Source: Clostridia bacterium (GTDB lineage: Bacteria > Bacillota_A > Clostridia > Oscillospirales > CAG-272). Taken from it: a stretch of 7,378 nucleotides of DNA. Where the stretch lies: contig JAGBUD010000048.1 in NCBI GenBank assembly GCA_017630995.1, positions 1-7,378 of the forward strand, in the 5' to 3' direction. The position numbers were made by a program, and so were the translations under genes. Under the pieces are notes generated by a model. The model searched no databases, was not told the origin of the DNA, and was given only the letters and a program-made list of their open reading frames with translations. Numbering within the stretch: the first letter of the stretch is position 1; each line of letters begins with the position of its first letter. This document shows, one piece after another, positions 1 through 4,766 of this stretch.

Positions 1-451
1 CTATAAGCACCGAGCCCTTTGGAATTTCTCCGCCAATAACTCCGCTTACAAAAAACATACCCGCAACCGCAACCAAAACGCAAGCTATCTTCTTTGGTGT
101 GAGTTTTTCACGGAAAAATATAGCCGAAAGAAAGGTAACGAACAAGGGAGACATATAGTAGCAAAGCGTTGCAATCGGAATTCCCGCCTTTTTATATGCT
201 TCGAAAAGAAGCATCCAGTTCATTCCTATAAAAGCGCCCGAAATCAAAAGTAGGGGCAGATTTTTCTTTATAGCAGAAAAATTTATTCCGCGGTGGGAAA
301 TGAGCAAAAACAAAACGACAAAAAGTGAGCCTATTACACCGCGCGAGGTTGCCAAAAATCCCGATGGAAAGGGAATAAAGTTCACGAAAATACCGATCGT
401 GCCGAATATGGACATCGCGGATATTAAGCTGAAAAGCGGCATTTTTTTCAT
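1..451 (-). CDS. EamA/DMT-family membrane transporter, N-terminal part (runs off left edge)
   Basis: The 150 visible codons start at the ATG at 451-449 and stay open to the window edge, so the C-terminal half is missing. The start is set by an AGGGAGAGG ribosome binding site about 5 nt upstream (roughly 457-466). The visible part is almost all hydrophobic, with about five membrane helices (near residues 5-25, 35-51, 66-84, 94-112, 121-139), which suits half of the usual ten-helix drug/metabolite transporter fold. Family hallmarks are the early GxxG segment in helix 1, SRGVIGSL near 36-43, and FREKLTPKK near 113-121 followed by a VLVAVAGMFF helix, which is the typical end of the first EamA repeat. 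Members export or import small metabolites, and the substrate cannot be read from sequence. It is transcribed away from the tRNA gene from its own promoter (485-513). Confidence 0.9.
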   Translation of the reverse strand, partial: MKKMPLFSLISAMSIFGTIGIFVNFIPFPSGFLATSRGVIGSLFVVLFLLISHRGINFSAIKKNLPLLLISGAFIGMNWMLLFEAYKKAGIPIATLCYYMSPLFVTFLSAIFFREKLTPKKIACVLVAVAGMFFVSGVIGGEIPKGSVLI

Positions 452-465
452 TTGGTCCCTCTCCC

Positions 466-507
466 TAAAATTTAAAGTAGTTGTATTTTATCACACTAAA
501 ATTTAAA
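466..507. repeat. 11-bp direct repeat flanking the transporter promoter -10
   Basis: TAAAATTTAAA occurs at 466-476 and again at 497-507, exact copies 31 bp apart (about three helical turns). On the minus strand one copy lies inside the -35/-10 spacer and the other just after the expected transcription start near 478, so the pair brackets the -10 box of the transporter gene. This is a possible operator. In such AT-rich DNA chance is a real alternative. Confidence 0.4.
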
Positions 508-513
508 AATCAA
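485..513 (-). promoter_or_regulatory. Sigma-A-type promoter of the EamA transporter gene
   Basis: Read on the minus strand, TTGATT (513-508), a 17-bp spacer, and TAAAAT (490-485) preceded by TGA, an extended -10. The predicted start near 478 gives a leader of about 27 nt before the ATG at 451, with the ribosome binding site in between. Confidence 0.7.
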
Positions 514-605
514 TAGCAAGCGACAAAAGTTTTGCTTTTTTTACCTAAATACTTTCCGCATTAAATGTTGATATAAAATAAAAATCATAAAAACGCCAAA
601 ACTTA

Positions 606-634
606 TTGACACGGCAAAAAAACTGTGATATAAT
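606..634 (+). promoter_or_regulatory. Consensus sigma-A promoter of tRNA-Gln
   Basis: TTGACA (606-611), a 17-bp spacer, and TATAAT (629-634) with a TGA extended -10: both hexamers match consensus perfectly. Transcription should start near 641, leaving only about 5 nt of 5' leader for RNase P to remove before the mature tRNA end at 646. No gene lies between 452 and 605. Apart from the transporter promoter and its repeat I see nothing convincing there. Confidence 0.92.
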
Positions 635-645
635 GATACGGTCAT

Positions 646-720
646 AGGGGTATCGCCAAGCGGTAAGGCAAAGGACTTTGACTCCTTCACTCGCAAGTTC
701 AAATCTTGCTACCCCTGCCA
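646..720 (+). tRNA. tRNA-Gln, anticodon TTG
   Basis: A full cloverleaf can be folded. Acceptor stem 646-652 pairs with 710-716 (7 bp), D-stem GCC/GGC 655-657/667-669, anticodon stem AAGGA/TCCTT 671-675/683-687 with loop CTTTGAC, T-stem GCAAG/CTTGC 693-697/705-709 with loop TTCAAAT. The anticodon TTG at 678-680 reads Gln CAA and probably CAG. The discriminator base is G717 and CCA is encoded (718-720). The D-arm GCCAAGCGGTAAGGC is typical of bacterial tRNA-Gln. The first pair is A646-T716 (A1-U72), whereas bacterial tRNA-Gln normally has U1-A72. U34 of this tRNA belongs to the class modified to (c)mnm5s2U, a possible link to the mnmM-like gene at 6505. It is a single-gene unit with its own promoter and terminator. 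Confidence 0.97.
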
Positions 721-756
721 AAAAACGACAAGCTTTTGCAAAAGCTTGTCGTTTTT
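721..756 (+). terminator. Rho-independent terminator after tRNA-Gln
   Basis: A 36-nt perfect inverted repeat centred between 738 and 739: AAAAACGACAAGCTTTTG is mirrored exactly at 739-756. The core ACGACAAGCTT/AAGCTTGTCGT with a TTGCAA loop is followed by TTTTT. It starts directly after the encoded CCA, so the hairpin abuts the mature tRNA 3' end. Confidence 0.92.
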
Positions 757-819
757 ACTTTATTTACACCTCTTTTTTCGCTTTTTTTAACATTTTACAA
801 AGCTTCTTATTGGTGTAAG

Positions 820-848
820 TTGATTTTTTAAAAGTGATGTGCTATACT
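820..848 (+). promoter_or_regulatory. Promoter of the YwaF-like/eutH unit
   Basis: TTGATT (820-825), a 17-bp spacer, and TATACT (843-848) with a TGC extended -10. Expected start near 855, 33 nt before the ATG at 888. The box overlaps the longer reading frame that could start at 834, which argues against that upstream start. Confidence 0.75.
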
Positions 849-877
849 GTTGATGACACTCTCAATAAAAACATCTC

Positions 878-882
878 GGAGG
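878..882 (+). promoter_or_regulatory. Ribosome binding site fixing the start at 888
   Basis: GGAGG lies 5 nt before ATG 888. The in-frame ATG at 834 has no comparable site and sits inside the promoter, so 888 is the supported start. Confidence 0.88.
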
Positions 883-887
883 ATAAT

Positions 888-1616
888 ATGTTTACCTTGG
901 GGCATTTTATTTGGCTCGGCGCAATCGGCGTGATGATAGCCGCAGCGCTGATATTAATTAAGAAGCTTAACCTTTCCTCGCGTGCCGTAGAAAAAACGGG
1001 AATGATAACCCTTATAGTCCTCAAAATATTTCATATGTCGCTATCAATGAAAGAATCGGAGTTTGGCGGATATATCCTTAACCAAACCCAGCTTTCCTTT
1101 CACCTTTGCTCGATAATGATATACACTGTGATACTGACCAATATAATAAAAAACGAAAAGGTTATCGGTGCATTAAAGAGCTTTATGGTGCCTTGTCTTT
1201 TCATCGGTGCGGCAATGGCGCTCATCATACCCACGGAGGGCGTTAATCCCGAAGTGCCGCGTGTTTGGCAATATATGCTCATTCACGGAATGCTCGTGTT
1301 TTACGGTCTCTATCTTGCCATAATTCAAAAGGTTGACCTTTCCGTAAAAGCATATTTCAATAATTTGAAGCTTTTGCTTTGTGTAACGCTCGTTGCTTTC
1401 CTTATGAACAGCGTGCTTGAACAGTATAAAACCAATTTTCTCATTTTGCGTGTTCCGCCAATGGAAAATCTCCCATTGCTTAACTTGAATAACGGTTGGT
1501 ATGTATATTTCTTAACCCTTGCCGCAATCGCGTGCATATTGGTGCTTTTTATTCATTTGCCGTTTATCATTTCTTCTGCAATAAAGAAGCGGAAAGCTAT
1601 CGCAATTTCACAGTAG
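888..1616 (+). CDS. YwaF/TIGR02206-family integral membrane protein (TMEM164-like)
   Basis: A 242-residue hydrophobic protein with about seven membrane helices (near 8-25, 36-50, 70-88, 97-115, 127-146, 160-176, 204-228) and a basic C-terminal tail. The pattern fits the bacterial YwaF/TP0381 family of about 230-250 residues. Visible hallmarks are QLSFHLCSIM (68-77) at the start of helix 3, a Pro-rich loop after helix 4 (IIPTEG 113-118), IHGMLVFYG (132-140), and NNGWYVYFL (201-209) before the last helix. H72, C74 and H133 are the polar residues placed like the conserved Cys/His pair of the eukaryotic relative TMEM164, reported to be an acyltransferase of ether phospholipids. That enzymatic role is not established for the bacterial family and is inference here. 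The stop is 27 nt before eutH with no terminator between, so the two are probably co-transcribed from 820-848. Confidence 0.85.
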   Translation: MFTLGHFIWLGAIGVMIAAALILIKKLNLSSRAVEKTGMITLIVLKIFHMSLSMKESEFGGYILNQTQLSFHLCSIMIYTVILTNIIKNEKVIGALKSFMVPCLFIGAAMALIIPTEGVNPEVPRVWQYMLIHGMLVFYGLYLAIIQKVDLSVKAYFNNLKLLLCVTLVAFLMNSVLEQYKTNFLILRVPPMENLPLLNLNNGWYVYFLTLAAIACILVLFIHLPFIISSAIKKRKAIAISQ

Positions 1617-1643
1617 TGAAAAATACGTAAGAAACCGAGGCAA

Positions 1644-2747
1644 ATGATTTTGACTGCTGAAACTGTTATCATCGGAATAATGGTGATTTTTGCCGTTGCA
1701 GGCGGAATTGACAAAATATTCGGATCAAAGCTTGGGCTTGGAAAAGAATTTGAAAAGGGAATACTCACCATCGGTCAGCTTATTATGACTATGGCGGGCA
1801 TAATCTTCCTTTCTCGCGCCGCGGCGGCGTTGCTTCTTCCCGTGGTTGCGCCCGTATATGAATTTATAGGCTCCGATCCCGCGATTTTTGCCGGCTCGCT
1901 CCTTGCTTGCGATATGGGCGGATTGCCTCTTGCAAAGGAGCTTGCGGCAAGTGAGGACGCCGCCCGGCTCGGCGGAATAATCGTTTCCTCTATGCTTGGC
2001 GTAACCGTGAGCTTCACAATACCCACCGCAATGGCTATGACCAAAAAAGAGGATTCCTCGGAGGTTGCAAAGGGAATTCTTTGCGGAATACTAACCGTCC
2101 CCGTCGGAATTTTAGTTGGCGGACTTTTCGCCAAAATGAACATCCTTTTCGTTCTTGTAAACATTCTTCCAACGCTACCGCTCGCATTGATTATAGCTAT
2201 TGGAATATGGAAGTTTGAAAAGGTTATAATAAAGGTCTTTTTCGTATTCGGAAAGATTATCGGTGCTATAGCCGTTATCGGATTGATGCTTTCCATTATG
2301 TCGATTCTTTTAGACGTAAATCCCATAAAGGACGTTATTCCCGTAGACGAAACACTCGTGACGATAGGCAAAATATCTCTCGTTCTTGCGGGTGCGTTTC
2401 CGCTTATGTTCGTTGTAAATAAGCTTTTGTCCCGTCCGCTCGTTTTTCTTGGCAAAAAGCTCGGGCTTGACGGCGAATCTATGCTCGGATTGATTGCGGG
2501 ACTTGTCAATTCTCTCGTCGTCTTTTCCGCAATCGAAAAAATGGATAAAAGGGGAAAGGTTGTCAATATGGCATTTGCGGTTTCCGCCTCGTTTGCTCTC
2601 GGCGACCACCTTGCATACACAGCGGCGGAATGTCCCGAAATGATTTTGCCTATGATAGCGGGAAAGCTTTTTGCGGGCGCATCGGCAGTCCTTGTTGCTA
2701 TGCTCATAACAAAACCGAAAAAGCAGAGCAAATCAAGCATTACTTGA
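1644..2747 (+). CDS. eutH: EutH-type ethanolamine transporter/permease
   Basis: A 367-residue polytopic protein (about ten membrane helices) closely following the EutH pattern. Landmarks are the N-terminal GGIDKIFG (20-27), GLGKEFEKG (31-39), MAGIIFLS (50-57), SDPAIFAGSLLACDMGG (77-93), the SSMLG...FTIP segment (115-127), and near the C-terminus KMDKRGKVVNMAF (299-311) with SFALGDHL (316-323) and PMIAGKLF (336-343). EutH family proteins move ethanolamine across the cytoplasmic membrane. The length is somewhat below the roughly 400 residues of the enterobacterial protein, mainly in loops; nothing looks truncated. The ATG at 1644 has a weak, close site (CGAGG 1636-1640, 3 nt spacing), suggesting partial dependence on translation of the upstream membrane gene. 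ATG 1680 (residue 13) would cut into the first helix. No other eut genes, microcompartment genes or EutV/W elements are visible, so this is a stand-alone copy here. Confidence 0.93.
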   Translation: MILTAETVIIGIMVIFAVAGGIDKIFGSKLGLGKEFEKGILTIGQLIMTMAGIIFLSRAAAALLLPVVAPVYEFIGSDPAIFAGSLLACDMGGLPLAKELAASEDAARLGGIIVSSMLGVTVSFTIPTAMAMTKKEDSSEVAKGILCGILTVPVGILVGGLFAKMNILFVLVNILPTLPLALIIAIGIWKFEKVIIKVFFVFGKIIGAIAVIGLMLSIMSILLDVNPIKDVIPVDETLVTIGKISLVLAGAFPLMFVVNKLLSRPLVFLGKKLGLDGESMLGLIAGLVNSLVVFSAIEKMDKRGKVVNMAFAVSASFALGDHLAYTAAECPEMILPMIAGKLFAGASAVLVAMLITKPKKQSKSSIT

Positions 2748-2755
2748 AATCATAA

Positions 2756-2806
2756 TAAAAAAGCGGCATAAGCATTGTTAAATCAGTGTGCTTATGCCGT
2801 TTGTTT
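2756..2806. terminator. Bidirectional terminator between eutH and the minus-strand zinc-ribbon gene
   Basis: CGGCATAAGCA (2764-2774) is exactly complementary to TGCTTATGCCG (2789-2799), an 11-bp stem with a 14-nt loop, extended by a G-T and two A-T pairs. It is flanked by A-rich DNA on the left (2757-2762) and TTTGTTT on the right (2800-2806), so each strand has a U-tract. It sits between the ends of two convergent genes. Confidence 0.88.
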
Positions 2807-2836
2807 ATGCAAATTATTATATAAATAAGTTTTTGG

Positions 2837-3442
2837 TTATTTTAAAATTTCAAGTCCGCACGCAATACATCTTTCGTCGGTGTTTCTGTTGACAGTGCCG
2901 CAAATCGGGCAAGGCAGCTTTTCCGCGGCTCTGCTTGTGATTATGGGATATTTTGTTCCCGCATAGCGCGTCAGCTCATCGCCTATCTCGTAAATATCCG
3001 TTTGCGCATTTGTGAGTCCGTCTATGTAGGTAACGTCACCGTTTGAAAGCCGGAGATAAACTATTGCGTTTGTCGGAGGCTTCGTTCTTTGCACGTTGCC
3101 CGAAATACCCGAATAATTCTCTTTTGCATAGGGAACTATTCTTTTTCTGTAAGCAAAGGATTTTCTTCTGTCGGAGGTAACGAATTCGTGCTCCTTTATA
3201 TTGGTGCCGACAAGCTCATGCGAAAAAAGCACTTTCGGGTGAAAATTAAGAAAGAGCCTTACAATGATAAAAATGAGCATGGCAATGCAAGCAACAGATG
3301 CGAATATAACGTTGGTTTCCCGTCTGAAGATAATCAAAGCTATCGCGCAAATAATAAGCACAATGCTGATTGAGAGGGAAATTATGAATTTTTCGCGCAA
3401 GTTTTTGACCTTTTCGCTGATTTTTCGTGTGTTGTACGTCAT
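2837..3442 (-). CDS. Unrecognised membrane protein with C-terminal zinc ribbon
   Basis: 201 residues, family not recognised. In order: a basic, coil-prone N-terminus (1-18, KISEKVKNLREK), two membrane helices (about 19-39 and 45-67) separated by a short charged RRET turn, a basic linker (80-105) rich in Arg/Lys, a soluble stretch (about 122-170) predicted beta-rich with NAIVYLRLSNGDVTYIDGL followed by GDELTRYAGTKYPII, and finally a CxxC-x10-CxxC zinc ribbon (C178, C181, C192, C195). The helical hairpin suggests that both ends face the same side; the zinc ribbon would normally be cytoplasmic. The start at 3442 is backed by GGAAGGAA (3458-3451) 8 nt upstream and a consensus promoter. It shares a short divergent control region with cca but no function can be assigned. 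Confidence 0.85.
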   Translation of the reverse strand: MTYNTRKISEKVKNLREKFIISLSISIVLIICAIALIIFRRETNVIFASVACIAMLIFIIVRLFLNFHPKVLFSHELVGTNIKEHEFVTSDRRKSFAYRKRIVPYAKENYSGISGNVQRTKPPTNAIVYLRLSNGDVTYIDGLTNAQTDIYEIGDELTRYAGTKYPIITSRAAEKLPCPICGTVNRNTDERCIACGLEILK

Positions 3443-3484
3443 ATCTCGGTTTCCTTCCGGATTTGCCTAATATTTCTATATCCA

Positions 3485-3513
3485 ATTATATATATTGCGT
3501 AAAAAATTGTCAA
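3485..3513 (-). promoter_or_regulatory. Consensus promoter of the zinc-ribbon membrane protein
   Basis: On the minus strand, TTGACA (3513-3508), a 17-bp spacer, and TATAAT (3490-3485), both perfect. The expected start near 3478 gives a leader of about 36 nt. Its -35 box is only 7 bp from the -35 box of the opposing cca promoter. Confidence 0.88.
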
Positions 3514-3520
3514 TAGGGTT

Positions 3521-3549
3521 TTGACAAATCGAAGGATTCGTGCTATACT
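3521..3549 (+). promoter_or_regulatory. Promoter of the cca-rqcH-mnmM operon
   Basis: TTGACA (3521-3526), a 17-bp spacer, and TATACT (3544-3549) with a TGC extended -10. Start expected near 3556, 26 nt before ATG 3582. The in-frame GTG at 3540 falls within this promoter and would be upstream of the transcript start. Confidence 0.88.
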
Positions 3550-3565
3550 GTAATAAATTAAACGG

Positions 3566-3574
3566 AAGGAGGAG
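3566..3574 (+). promoter_or_regulatory. Strong ribosome binding site of cca
   Basis: AAGGAGGAG with 7 nt to ATG 3582, close to ideal. It rules out the longer frame from GTG 3540. Confidence 0.92.
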
Positions 3575-3581
3575 ATTTTCT

Positions 3582-4766
3582 ATGATTAAATTGCCAAGCG
3601 GTGCTGAATTTATAATTAAAAGACTTGAAGAAAACGGGAAGGCTGGTCATATCGTCGGCGGCTCCGTGCGCGATTTCCTTCTTTCAAAAAATGCAGTTGA
3701 TTACGATATAACCACAAATGCAACGCCCGACGAAATGAAAACGATATTTTTTGACCAAAAAACTATCGAAACGGGCATAAAACACGGCACATTGACGGTT
3801 ATTGCGGACGAAATGCCCTATGAGGTCACAACCTATAGAGTTGATGGTGAATATGAGAATCACCGCCGTCCGAAAAGCGTGAGCTTCACAAGTTCTTTAT
3901 ATGAGGACCTCGCACGCCGCGATTTTACAATGAATGCTATCGCTTATAACGAAAACGACGGATTTATAGATAAATTCGACGGTATATCTGATATCGAAAA
4001 CAAAATTATTCGCGCAGTCGGAATACCCGAAATAAGATTTGAGGAAGACGCATTGCGTATTCTTCGAGCAATTCGCTTTTCGGCAACGCTCGGATTTGAG
4101 ATAGAGGAGTGCACCTCACGCGCCGCATTTTCGAAGGCGCATCTCTTGCGCTCGGTTTCGGCAGAGAGAATATATACCGAATGGAAAAAGCTTTTGTCGG
4201 GTATGTATTCCTATGACGTCATAGAAAAATATAAAGTTATAATATCCGAATATATAATTGGCGAAAATCTGCCCGTGCTTGATAAAAAACGCTTTTTAGA
4301 TACAAATCCAAACGTCAGAGAGCTAGCTTTTTTTGCCGCCACGGGCGAAAGCGCCGCCGCGCGTTTTGCCGATTTTTGCGGCAGAATGAAAACCGATTCC
4401 AAAACAAAGCGAATCGGCGTGTCAGCGCTCGAATGTCTTAATATGCCGATAGATAGCGAAGCGGATATGAATTTGCTCGTTATAAAAGCGGGGGCGGAAT
4501 CCTCAATTCTTGCGGTTGAATTGAAAATTCTTCTCTTTGGGGAAAACGTAGAGAAAAGGGAAAGACTTACCGCCGTTTTGAATTCCGATGCTCCGTTTTC
4601 GGTAAAGGAGCTTCAAATATGCGGTGATGACGCAGCCGCACTGGGCTATCGCGGCAAGAAAATAGGCGAGATTTTAAATCAAACGTTGATTTCGGTAGCT
4701 AAAGGCGAGATAAAAAATGATAGGGAAGCGCTTTTGCGTTTTCTTTCGGAAGAGGTAAAAGAATAA
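3582..4766 (+). CDS. cca: CCA tRNA nucleotidyltransferase (class II)
   Basis: A 394-residue enzyme that adds or repairs the 3'-terminal CCA of tRNAs from CTP and ATP without a nucleic acid template. The N-terminal nucleotidyltransferase head shows GGSVRD (26-31), the metal-binding D40 and D42 in VDYDI, KHGTLTV (67-73), the RRDFTMNAIA motif (112-121) and the EDALRILRAIRF segment (155-166), whose EDxxR residues act as the protein template for CTP and ATP in class II enzymes. The rest (about 170-394) is the helical neck, body and tail. There is no HxxxHD motif of an HD phosphohydrolase domain, and the length is close to that of the single-protein Bacillus enzyme. The closely related poly(A) polymerases are the main alternative. 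Because the tRNA in this window encodes CCA, end repair may be a large part of its job. First gene of a three-gene operon; its TAA touches the rqcH ATG. Confidence 0.93.
   Translation: MIKLPSGAEFIIKRLEENGKAGHIVGGSVRDFLLSKNAVDYDITTNATPDEMKTIFFDQKTIETGIKHGTLTVIADEMPYEVTTYRVDGEYENHRRPKSVSFTSSLYEDLARRDFTMNAIAYNENDGFIDKFDGISDIENKIIRAVGIPEIRFEEDALRILRAIRFSATLGFEIEECTSRAAFSKAHLLRSVSAERIYTEWKKLLSGMYSYDVIEKYKVIISEYIIGENLPVLDKKRFLDTNPNVRELAFFAATGESAAARFADFCGRMKTDSKTKRIGVSALECLNMPIDSEADMNLLVIKAGAESSILAVELKILLFGENVEKRERLTAVLNSDAPFSVKELQICGDDAAALGYRGKKIGEILNQTLISVAKGEIKNDREALLRFLSEEVKE

Noticed and set aside
300..506. 68-codon plus-strand frame inside the transporter region
   Set aside because: Antisense shadow of the EamA transporter gene, with no family resemblance and no ribosome binding site.
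515..543. Possible hairpin AGCAA...TTGCT followed by a T-run
   Set aside because: The stem is weak and there is no plus-strand gene upstream for it to terminate.
764..818. Inverted repeat TTACACC/GGTGTAA (764-770 and 812-818) upstream of the YwaF-like promoter
   Set aside because: Seven bp arms separated by 41 nt, just upstream of the -35. Too short and widely spaced to distinguish from chance.
834..887. 18-codon N-terminal extension of the YwaF-like protein
   Set aside because: It overlaps the -10 box at 843-848 and lacks a ribosome binding site, whereas ATG 888 has GGAGG 5 nt upstream.
1775..2740. 321-codon open frame on the minus strand opposite eutH
   Set aside because: It lies wholly inside the well-supported eutH gene, its translation resembles no family, and no ribosome binding site or promoter supports it. 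Long antisense frames arise from the codon bias of the real gene.
3540..3581. 14-codon N-terminal extension of Cca from GTG 3540
   Set aside because: It lies inside the promoter, before the expected transcript start; ATG 3582 has a near-ideal ribosome binding site.
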